From positions 220,899-284,898 of the forward strand of contig JAUVVY010000001.1 in the NCBI GenBank assembly GCA_030604405.1: 64,000 nt of DNA. The letters run 5' to 3'. Positions 9,651 through 16,375 of the stretch are shown in pieces. How positions within the stretch are numbered: the first letter of the stretch is position 1; the number at the start of each line of letters is the position of its first letter. Under the pieces are notes generated by a model. It had not been told where the DNA came from and ran no database searches. It saw only the letters and a list, made by a program, of their open reading frames with translations. The position numbers were made by a program, and so were the translations under genes. The stretch comes from a bacterium. GTDB lineage: Bacteria > Armatimonadota > Zipacnadia > Zipacnadales > UBA11051.

Positions 9651-10664
9651 ATGTCCCGACCACACTGGCTGCTGGGCGTTGTCTGCTGTGCGACATTGCT
9701 GTTGGGGGCGGCGATGTGCAGCGCTGATTTCAGTCAGGCCTTCAAGCAGATTGACCCCGCTGTCGTCACCATCACCGCCGGGGAGAAGTCCGGCTCCGGT
9801 TTCATCGTTTCTGCTGACGGCCACGTCGTCACCAACCGCCACGTGGTGGAGGAGGACGGGGACGTACAGATCGTGGTCAAGCTGCAAAACGACGAGGAGG
9901 TTGAGGCAGCCATCGCCCACAGTTCTATCGAGCGCGACCTGTGTGTGCTGAAGATCGAGCGCGCCAATCTGCCGGTGGTGCAGTTCGCCTCCTCCGACAA
10001 GCTTGAATCAGGCCAGGAGATTGCGGCGATCGGCGCTCCGCTGGGCCTGGAGCATTCCGTGACCCGGGGCGTCATATCAGCGCTGGCCCGCGAGATCGAG
10101 GGCAAGACCTATATCCAGCTAGACGCCGCGCTGAATGAAGGCAACTCCGGCGGCCCGGTTATCAACGAGGACGCCCAGGTAATCGGTATGGCGGTGATGG
10201 TGGCCGAGGAGGCGGAGAACGTCGGCTTCGCCATCCCCAGCGTCGCGGTCATGCAGTTTCTGCAGGCCAATGGGCTGAATTTCAACGTTGCACTGGGGGA
10301 GGCTCCCGCTCCGCCATCAGCACCGGTGGAGCCTGAAATCGAGGCTGCAGAAGGCGAGGCGGAGGAGCCCGCCCCGGAACCGACGCCTGGGGAGGTTGCG
10401 CCTCGGCCGGAGGCTGCCGGTGCGGGAACGGGCCAACCGCAGATGGGGGCTTCGTGGTTGGGCCTGGTGATCCTTATTAGCTTCGTAGTAGCCCTGCTGA
10501 CCGCCCTGGTAGTGAGCCTGATACTCGCACGGCGGACGCCGACCCCGGCTGCGCAAGTCGCGGCCGGCGGGCCTACAGGGCCCGCTACGCCGGCAGCGCC
10601 ACCGCCACCGGCTCCCGAAGAACCGGAAGACGATCTTAGCGACATAGACATAGATCTGCACTAA
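9651..10664 (+). CDS. Membrane-anchored HtrA/trypsin-like serine protease in the ubiquitin-like operon
   Basis: I start at ATG 9651, preceded by GGAGG at 8-nt spacing, not at the track's 9636. A signal peptide (about 1-25) leads to a trypsin-like domain with His64 (TNRHVV), Asp96 (RDLCVL) and Ser166 (GNSGGPV). There is no PDZ domain. A Pro/Glu-rich linker (about 217-265) leads to one membrane helix (about 270-293) and a Pro-rich tail ending DDLSDIDIDLH. With a cleaved signal peptide the protease domain would be outside the inner membrane and the tail in the cytosol. The tail motif resembles sequences in four other proteins of the operon. A role in processing or sensing is inference; its fixed place between E2 and the modifier gene argues that it belongs to the pathway. 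Confidence 0.9.
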   Translation: MSRPHWLLGVVCCATLLLGAAMCSADFSQAFKQIDPAVVTITAGEKSGSGFIVSADGHVVTNRHVVEEDGDVQIVVKLQNDEEVEAAIAHSSIERDLCVLKIERANLPVVQFASSDKLESGQEIAAIGAPLGLEHSVTRGVISALAREIEGKTYIQLDAALNEGNSGGPVINEDAQVIGMAVMVAEEAENVGFAIPSVAVMQFLQANGLNFNVALGEAPAPPSAPVEPEIEAAEGEAEEPAPEPTPGEVAPRPEAAGAGTGQPQMGASWLGLVILISFVVALLTALVVSLILARRTPTPAAQVAAGGPTGPATPAAPPPPAPEEPEDDLSDIDIDLH

Positions 10665-10676
10665 GGAGGCTTTGCA

Positions 10677-10946
10677 GTGGGTAAAGTAAAAGTCACAATC
10701 ACGGATACAACCGGCAGCAAATCTCAGGAGGCTTCTCTGCCCGATGACGCACCGGTGCGCCGCATCATCGCCAAGCTCGTCCAGATGATGAGCCTGCCCA
10801 CCACGGGACCAGACGGCCAGCCGATGAGCTACAAGTTTCATCACAAGGCCTCGGGGACCCAGCTTGCTGACGAGCAGACCCTCGCTGACGGCAAGGTCCA
10901 GGACGGCGACGTGCTGCGCTTGCAGCCTGAAATCACGGCGGGTTAG
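10677..10946 (+). CDS. Ubiquitin-fold modifier (YukD/EsaB-like Ubl)
   Basis: This 89-residue protein begins at GTG after a perfect AAGGAGG and reads as a beta-grasp protein: KVKVTITD strand, helix RRIIAKLVQMM, then DGDVLRLQPE as the last strand, matching the end of the ubiquitin fold. It ends ITAG, so the last residue is a free glycine, the form required for adenylation by E1 with no need for trimming. YukD/EsaB-like proteins are the closest family. It sits 12 nt after the protease gene and 11 nt before E1, which strongly supports its being the conjugated modifier. Lysines at 3, 5, 15, 33, 53, 57 and 73 could in principle accept chains. Confidence 0.88.
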   Translation: MGKVKVTITDTTGSKSQEASLPDDAPVRRIIAKLVQMMSLPTTGPDGQPMSYKFHHKASGTQLADEQTLADGKVQDGDVLRLQPEITAG

Positions 10947-10957
10947 GCGGGCGGCGG

Positions 10958-12184
10958 ATGAATGACGAACAAGCTCAGGAGCAAGCTGTAGAGGTCACCT
11001 TCCCGGAGCCAATCGATGTTGACCTGCATGAAGACAGGTACCACCGGCTGCGGCTGATTCAATGGTGGGACCAAGAGCGCCTGCAGAACGCGCGCGTACT
11101 GGTCGTTGGCGCCGGTGCGCTGGGCAATGAGATTCTCAAGAACATTGCCCTGCTTGGCATTGGCCGCACGATGATCGTGGATATAGACATCATCGAGGAG
11201 TCCAATCTCACTCGCTCCATTCTGTTCCGCGCCTCCGACAACGGCGGCGAAAAGGCGGCAGTGGCCGCCCGCGCCGGGATGGAGATCAACCCCGACATCA
11301 CGGTCGAGGGCCGCAACGCCGACATCAATTACGATGTCGGCCTGGGCGTGTTCGGTGAGATGGACGTCGTCTTCGGCGCCCTGGATAACCGTGAGGCGCG
11401 CGTGACGATGAACTCGGCATGTTACAAGCTGGGAGTGCCGTTTGTTGACGGGGCCATCGAAGTGACAAATGGGATGGTGCGCGTGTTTGTGGGCGGTGAA
11501 GATCAGCCCTGCTACGAATGCACCATGTCCGAGTTGGACTACCAGTTGCTGAATATGCGGCGTTCCTGTGCGCTCTTGACCCGTGACGAGATTCTCGAGG
11601 GCAAGGTCCCGACCACCCCCACCATTGGCTCCATCATCGCCGGCATGCAGGTGCAAGAGGCCATCAAGCTGCTACACGCCGACCGCGGCTTGTCCACACT
11701 GGCGGGCAAAGGCTACTTCGTTAACGGTCTTACGCACGACTCTTACATCATCAACTATAAGCGCCGCGAAGACTGCCCAGCCCATGAAACTCTGGAGGAT
11801 ATTCAAAAACTCGATGTCCGCAGCACTGAGCTCACCGGGGCCGAGGCGCTGGAGATGGCGCGATCGCAAGTGTCAGCCGAGGCGGTCGTAGAATTCCACC
11901 GGGAGCTGTGCACGCGGCTCTACTGCCCAAAGTGTGACGAATACGAGGACTATTTCCGCTCGCTGGGCAAGCTTTCGGTCAAAGAAGCCGAGTGCCCGCA
12001 CTGCGAGACCATGCGCGAGCCGGACCTGACCCACAGCCTCAACGGCACCGAGGATTACCTGGACAAGACCTTAGCCGAGCTGGGGCTGCCGCCTTATGAT
12101 ATAATCACCGGCCGCGCCGGCTGGGACATGAAACATTTCCTCATCGCTGGCGACCGCCAGGAAGCTTTGGGCAGCATCGCCTGA
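10958..12184 (+). CDS. E1-like ubiquitin-activating enzyme (ThiF/UBA family)
   Basis: The N-terminal ThiF fold has the nucleotide loop GAGALGNE (51-58), the arginine finger in NLTRS (Arg86) and DNREAR (Asp143). A structural zinc site is likely formed by Cys185/Cys188 (CYEC) and Cys273/His276 (CPAH), a variant of the usual double CxxC. The candidate catalytic cysteine is Cys204 in RRSC, at the position used by MoeB/ThiF and UBA3-type enzymes, before TIGSIIAGMQVQEAIK. A C-terminal extension adds CPKC (323/326) and CPHC (346/349), a second zinc ribbon, plus an alpha/beta tail that may recruit E2. It would adenylate the C-terminal glycine of the preceding protein and hand it to the E2s. The N-terminus carries PIDVDLHED. 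Confidence 0.92.
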   Translation: MNDEQAQEQAVEVTFPEPIDVDLHEDRYHRLRLIQWWDQERLQNARVLVVGAGALGNEILKNIALLGIGRTMIVDIDIIEESNLTRSILFRASDNGGEKAAVAARAGMEINPDITVEGRNADINYDVGLGVFGEMDVVFGALDNREARVTMNSACYKLGVPFVDGAIEVTNGMVRVFVGGEDQPCYECTMSELDYQLLNMRRSCALLTRDEILEGKVPTTPTIGSIIAGMQVQEAIKLLHADRGLSTLAGKGYFVNGLTHDSYIINYKRREDCPAHETLEDIQKLDVRSTELTGAEALEMARSQVSAEAVVEFHRELCTRLYCPKCDEYEDYFRSLGKLSVKEAECPHCETMREPDLTHSLNGTEDYLDKTLAELGLPPYDIITGRAGWDMKHFLIAGDRQEALGSIA

Positions 12185-12343
12185 GGCAGGCGGAGGTTGG
12201 GTGCAAGGGGGCGACATGCCGGGGCGGGGTGCCCGGCGCCAGCGATAGTAATGCAGAATAGCAGTCGCCCGAGAAGCGAAGAACTGAGACGTATTCTGGC
12301 CAAACGTGCCCTGCCCTCAGCAAGCAACAGGGAGGCAAAAACC

Positions 12344-12619
12344 ATGAAGCGGACATACACAGTGATTCTAACCAAGGAGCCGGAGGGTGGCTATGCGGTG
12401 ATTGTGCCGGCCCTGCCGGGGTGCTTCACGGAGGGCGCGACCATACCAGAGGCGCTGGCAATGGCACAGGAGGCCATAGAGTGCTACGTAGAAAGCCTGC
12501 TGCAGCATGGTGAACCGGTGCCCGAAGACGGCCCGATCCTGAGCTTTGATCGGGGCAACGTCACTGAGGGCTTCCTGTTTCGCGTGACGGCCAACCCTGA
12601 GGTGCCTGTACATGTCTAA
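12344..12619 (+). CDS. hicB: HicB-family antitoxin
   Basis: The 91-residue protein has the partially degraded RNase H fold typical of HicB: KRTYTVILTKEPEGGYAVIVPALPGC, then EALAMAQEAIECYVESL. GGAGG sits 8 nt before the ATG at 12344; the track's earlier start at 12197 is unsupported. HicB binds and silences HicA and usually represses its own promoter. No DNA-binding C-terminal domain is evident. The 159-nt gap after the E1 gene gives room for a private promoter. The order here is HicB then HicA, the less common arrangement. Confidence 0.9.
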   Translation: MKRTYTVILTKEPEGGYAVIVPALPGCFTEGATIPEALAMAQEAIECYVESLLQHGEPVPEDGPILSFDRGNVTEGFLFRVTANPEVPVHV

Positions 12620-12839
12620 GCTGCCCCGCGTGACCGGCAAGGAAATGGTTCGCGCGCTACAGAGGGCAGGCTTTGTCGAAGATCGGCAGAAGGGCAGCCA
12701 TCTGACCCTGCTTCACCCTGAAACGCGCCTCAGGACGGTTGTGCCGATACGCGGGCGCGCCCTGGGGCCAGGTCTCACCCACAGCATTCTCAAACAGGCC
12801 GGCTTGACTGCGGAAGACCTACGCCGCCTGTTGAAATAG
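12612..12839 (+). CDS. hicA: HicA-family mRNA interferase toxin
   Basis: This 75-residue protein has the double-stranded RNA-binding-like HicA fold with the catalytic histidine in KGSH (His30) and the pattern VTGKEMVRALQRAGF at the start. The ATG overlaps the end of hicB by 8 nt, so translation is coupled. HicA cuts mRNA when free of HicB. The pair interrupts the ubiquitin-like operon between the E1 and JAMM genes. Confidence 0.9.
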   Translation: MSKLPRVTGKEMVRALQRAGFVEDRQKGSHLTLLHPETRLRTVVPIRGRALGPGLTHSILKQAGLTAEDLRRLLK

Positions 12840-12905
12840 TAATCCGGACACGTGGGGAAGCGGGGTGGGCATCTGCATGGGCCGAGGGAAGAAAGGACAT
12901 GGGCG

Positions 12906-13970
12906 ATGGAACACAAACCTCCCGAGCAGCATGACGAGGAGCCACAAATAGATTTACACGAGCAGGAAGCAGGGCCTGAGGAGGCCGCTGTAGTTGCGCG
13001 AGTACCGGTTATATACTTCGCCGAAGAAGTTGTCGCTGAGATGAAGCGACACGCTCGCTCGGACACGCGCCAGGAGATCGCGGGCGTGCTCCTGGGCGAA
13101 GTCAACTACCAGCGCAACACGGTCTTAGTGCATGCCTCCATCGCCGCCGAACACACCCAGTCTTCGCGTGGCAACGTGACCTTCACTCACGACACCTGGG
13201 CCCAGATCAATGCGGCGGTGGATGCACAATACCCGGACCAGGCTATCGTCGGCTGGTATCACAGCCACCCGGATTTCGGCATTTTTCTCTCCAACTATGA
13301 TACCTTTATTCACCAAAACTTCTTTTCAGCCCAGTGGCAGATTGCCTATGTTGTGGACCCGGTGCGGCAGGAAGAAGGCTGCTTTGTGTGGGAAAATGGG
13401 CAACTGGTGCGGGTGCCGGATCTGAAGCTGTACATGAACGCATCGGACTACCACGAGGCGAGCGAAATGGAGCAACCGAAGCTGCCGGATCCGTTCACCG
13501 CAGGCGGCGACAGGGTGCCTGAGGCGTATCTCCAGACCGGACAGAAGTGGGCGCTGGGTATTCTCGCGGTGCTGGTGGCCATGACGCTGGTGCTGCAGAT
13601 GTATGCGCTGGGCGAGGTCCACCGGCTCAGAGATGAGATCGCGGGAACCAGAGAAGCTGTCGCTGCCATTGAGGCCGATCTTGCTGGCCTGCACAGTCCT
13701 GAGGGCGATGTAGCGCCGGGCGAAGCGGAAATGGGGCCTGACATCGCCGCACCACCAGCCGCTGTCCTGCCCTGCGATGTCTATGAGGTTACGCCCGGCG
13801 ATACGCTGCAGGCCATCAGTGAAGAATTCTATGGAACTCCCGATAACGCGCAGATGATTGCGCTAGTCAACGACCTTGGAGAAGATCAGCAGTTGATGCC
13901 CGGCATGGAGTTGTGGATACCGCAGTTGCCCGGACCTGAGGACGAGGCCGACGAAGCAGTGGAGCGATAA
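12906..13970 (+). CDS. JAMM/MPN isopeptidase fused to a membrane helix and LysM domain
   Basis: I start at ATG 12906 (AAAGGA 8 nt upstream) rather than the track's GTG 12852. Residues 32-172 form a JAB/MPN domain with every zinc-protease residue: Glu57 in EIAG, His119 and His121 in HSH, then seven residues later Ser129 and Asp132 (SNYD). A membrane helix (about 215-236), a short coiled coil (238-262) and a C-terminal LysM domain (about 291-340, DVYEVTPGDTLQAIS) follow. The family removes ubiquitin-like proteins from targets or trims their precursors. Because the modifier already ends in Gly, deconjugation is the likelier job. The arrangement puts JAMM in the cytosol and LysM outside, where it could bind peptidoglycan. 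The N-terminus carries PQIDLHEQ. Confidence 0.92.
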   Translation: MEHKPPEQHDEEPQIDLHEQEAGPEEAAVVARVPVIYFAEEVVAEMKRHARSDTRQEIAGVLLGEVNYQRNTVLVHASIAAEHTQSSRGNVTFTHDTWAQINAAVDAQYPDQAIVGWYHSHPDFGIFLSNYDTFIHQNFFSAQWQIAYVVDPVRQEEGCFVWENGQLVRVPDLKLYMNASDYHEASEMEQPKLPDPFTAGGDRVPEAYLQTGQKWALGILAVLVAMTLVLQMYALGEVHRLRDEIAGTREAVAAIEADLAGLHSPEGDVAPGEAEMGPDIAAPPAAVLPCDVYEVTPGDTLQAISEEFYGTPDNAQMIALVNDLGEDQQLMPGMELWIPQLPGPEDEADEAVER

Positions 13971-13973
13971 GCG

Positions 13974-14513
13974 ATGAGTAGTGCCAGATTGCGCAGGCTA
14001 TACGCCGATTACCAGACCGTGCGGGATGAATTCGCGGGCCATCCGCTGATAGATGTGACGGCGCTGGCCGGCGACCCGCCTGAGGTCTATGAGGTCGTCT
14101 ATCGCATCAAGGGCCTGGAGCTTGACGAACGCACCGGCCGGCCCCGGGAGCGCAACCACCACAAAGCCAAGATCTACCTGACCCGGGCCTATCCGCGTGA
14201 GAAGCCGAAGTGCGACCTGGAGACGCCGATTTTTCACCCCAACTTCGGCTCCTATATATGCATCGGCGACCACTGGGCCGCCGGCGAGACGCTCGTGGAC
14301 GTAATCATCCAGATCGGGGAGATGATCCAGTACCAGAGCTACAATCCCAAAAGCCCGCTGAACGCCGTCGCCGCGCAGTGGGCCCAGCAGAATAAGCACT
14401 TGTTTCCGATTGACGACCGCGACCTCTACCAGCCCGAGGTTGACATAGACCTCCTGGGCGAGGAACAAGGCGGCGGAGAAGAGGACAACGACCTGGGTAT
14501 CGAGCTGCTATAG
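13974..14513 (+). CDS. E2 ubiquitin-conjugating-like enzyme (second)
   Basis: A 179-residue UBC-fold protein starting 3 nt after the JAMM stop. HPN (88-90) and the active-site cysteine in YICIGDHW (Cys96) are intact, and the spacing between them is five residues shorter than in the first E2 of the operon. The two E2s share RLRRL at the start, an IFHPN segment, GEMIQY and FPIDDR, so they arose by duplication. This one has an acidic tail with PEVDIDLLGEE and GEEDNDL that the first lacks. A dedicated partner for the RING protein or for the membrane-bound JAMM enzyme is plausible but unproven. Confidence 0.92.
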   Translation: MSSARLRRLYADYQTVRDEFAGHPLIDVTALAGDPPEVYEVVYRIKGLELDERTGRPRERNHHKAKIYLTRAYPREKPKCDLETPIFHPNFGSYICIGDHWAAGETLVDVIIQIGEMIQYQSYNPKSPLNAVAAQWAQQNKHLFPIDDRDLYQPEVDIDLLGEEQGGGEEDNDLGIELL

Positions 14514-14613
14514 CCGGTCCGCGCAGCCTGCACCGATACTTCGGAGTCCATGCCGGCAGATAGCAAGTCTATTTCATTGCGCGACCGCTCGCCGTGCCAG
14601 TTCATCTACAGCT

Positions 14614-15432
14614 ATGCGCTGCCCTTTCTGCAAGGACAATATCAGGATACAGGGAAGGTTCTGCCCGCGATGCGGCGAGCAGATATTCGGCCTGCCTGTT
14701 AGCCGGCCCGGTCGCCAGCCCGGCGCGCCAGGCTCTACTCCACCCGACGCGGCGCCGCCCTCGCCCGGACTCCCACGGCCGGTTACTCCACCCACTCAGT
14801 CGGGTCCCGCAGCGCCGCCGGACACAGTTTTCCTGGATCTGGATTTCGGAGCCCAAGAGCCTGCGACAGCCCCTGGTGGCGGTGCTGCCGGCGTACAAGT
14901 GGCTGACGACGAGTACGTAGGCAAGATCTGCCCATATTGCCGCTTCCCGATTAAGTCCGCCGAGGAGATCGTCGTCTGCCCGCAGTGCGAGGTGCCACAC
15001 CACCTCGACTGCTGGCGGGAAAACGAGGGCTGCACCACCTACGGTTGCACCGGCGGTACGCCTGCCGCCCAGCCGCTAACGCGCGGCGGCCCGCTGCCAT
15101 CACAAACCGCTTCGCGTCACGGGCCCCAGTCTCCGCCTTTGACCCCGGACGCACGGCGCCGGGTGGAGGCCACCTTCGCCGAGATGCAGGTGCGCGAACT
15201 CAATGCCCGAGCCACCAACGCCCTCGTGCTGTCGGTGCTGGGCATCCTGTGCTTTTTGCCGGCAATGATCGGCTTCTTCATGGCTATCGCGGTGCTGAGT
15301 AAAGTCGCCCAGAATGCCGCATTTGCCAATCATCCCGCCAAAGGCCGTGCCATCGCCGCAATAGTCATCGGCGTATTCTGGCTCTTCGTATGGGGCTCCG
15401 TCATGCTGTCAGGCCTCGGCGGTATGGGCTAG
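14614..15432 (+). CDS. RING-finger membrane protein, candidate E3 ligase
   Basis: The 272-residue protein opens with a zinc ribbon (CPFC at 3-6, CPRC at 17-20), then a Pro-rich linker holding VFLDLDFGA (72-80). A RING-type domain follows: Cys106, Cys109, Cys122, Cys125, His130, Cys133, Cys140 and Cys145 (CPYC, CPQC, HHLDCW, GC), the spacing of the prokaryotic RING family 1. The C-terminus has two membrane spans (about 202-232 and 246-268) resembling DUF4190. RING domains hold an E2 next to its target, so this is the natural E3 of the operon, fixed to the membrane. It lies 100 nt after the second E2; no clear Shine-Dalgarno precedes ATG 14614. Confidence 0.85.
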   Translation: MRCPFCKDNIRIQGRFCPRCGEQIFGLPVSRPGRQPGAPGSTPPDAAPPSPGLPRPVTPPTQSGPAAPPDTVFLDLDFGAQEPATAPGGGAAGVQVADDEYVGKICPYCRFPIKSAEEIVVCPQCEVPHHLDCWRENEGCTTYGCTGGTPAAQPLTRGGPLPSQTASRHGPQSPPLTPDARRRVEATFAEMQVRELNARATNALVLSVLGILCFLPAMIGFFMAIAVLSKVAQNAAFANHPAKGRAIAAIVIGVFWLFVWGSVMLSGLGGMG

Positions 15433-15533
15433 TACTGACGCTATTGCAATCCAATAACCAGTGCCCCTGCAAAGAACGCCGCAGGCCTTGCTATTGGTGG
15501 CTCAGACGGTCCCTGCAGAGCCGCCGTCAGCTC

Positions 15534-16334
15534 TCATTCCTCCAGCCCGAATATCTTCGCTGCCGTACCGCCCCAGATCATATCCCGGTACTTCTGCTCC
15601 ATGTCCACGTGATCCATGAAGCGCTCGTAGTCGTTTTTCACGTCCTCCATCATCTCCGGGTCAACGTCCGTGCCGAAGACGATCTTCTCATACGGGTGCT
15701 TGTCGCCCATCAGGCCGTACTGCTCATCGCGCGCCCACCAGAAAACATCAGCGACGAACTCAGGGCTTTTCTTCTTGAAAGTGGAGCCGGTGATGTCGAA
15801 GACGATATTGGGGTGCATGCGGGCAAGCTCACCGGCCTCATCGTACCACGGGTTGCCCAGGTGCGCGCCGATGATGTTCAACTCCGGGAACCGCCGTGCT
15901 ATTCGATCCAGGTAGACCGGCCGCATCCGCGCCATCGAAACGTCCATGAAGCGGTCGGACGGCTGGTTGCGGGCGATGATGCCCAGGTGAAAGAGGATCG
16001 GCATATTCAGCGACGCCGCTCGCGCGTAGATCGGCATGTACTCATCGGCGTCATAGTTGTCCAGCGGCAGGATCATCTTGAGGCCCTTGAGGCCCAGGTC
16101 CTTGCAGCGGTCCACGGCCCGCGGGCTGTCCTCGCCAAGGCGGATGAAGCCCATGGTCAGGAGAAAATCAGGGTGCGCCTCCTGCGCTTTGGCCATGGTG
16201 TCGTTGTCAATTTCACCCGGCGGCCAGCCGGTGATCACAACGCGGTCAATGCCGAGCTTGTCGGCATGTTCAAGCAGCCGGTCCATATATTCTTCCCACG
16301 GCTGCCACAAATGATGATGCGCATCAATTACCAT
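15534..16334 (-). CDS. Amidohydrolase-2 family metal-dependent hydrolase (copy A)
   Basis: This 266-residue TIM-barrel protein starts at ATG 16334 with a perfect AAGGAGGT upstream. It has the HxH metal motif near the N-terminus (DAHHHLW, His6/His8), the IGAHLGNPWYDEAGE strand end, and FGTDVDPE with the expected metal Asp. The family includes decarboxylases and lactonases such as 2-pyrone-4,6-dicarboxylate lactonase relatives; the substrate is not deducible. It is the last gene of a three-gene minus-strand group with its paralogue and a cupin. No clear terminator is visible between it and the convergent RING gene. Confidence 0.88.
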   Translation of the reverse strand: MVIDAHHHLWQPWEEYMDRLLEHADKLGIDRVVITGWPPGEIDNDTMAKAQEAHPDFLLTMGFIRLGEDSPRAVDRCKDLGLKGLKMILPLDNYDADEYMPIYARAASLNMPILFHLGIIARNQPSDRFMDVSMARMRPVYLDRIARRFPELNIIGAHLGNPWYDEAGELARMHPNIVFDITGSTFKKKSPEFVADVFWWARDEQYGLMGDKHPYEKIVFGTDVDPEMMEDVKNDYERFMDHVDMEQKYRDMIWGGTAAKIFGLEE

Positions 16335-16375
16335 CTAAGAGACCTCCTTGCAAGTTTGGCAAGAACGCTGCGTCG

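Noticed and set aside
10677-10946. Type VII secretion locus on the basis of the YukD-like protein
   Set aside because: No WXG100 proteins, EccC ATPase or other secretion components are in the window.
12197-12343. N-terminal extension of HicB in the track
   Set aside because: HicB begins at the ATG 12344 after GGAGG, and the added residues do not resemble any HicB protein.
9126-15432. Reading the cluster as molybdopterin or thiamine sulfur-carrier biosynthesis
   Set aside because: Those pathways have a ThiF/MoeB enzyme and a small carrier ending in GG but no E2s with HPN plus Cys, no RING and no membrane JAMM.
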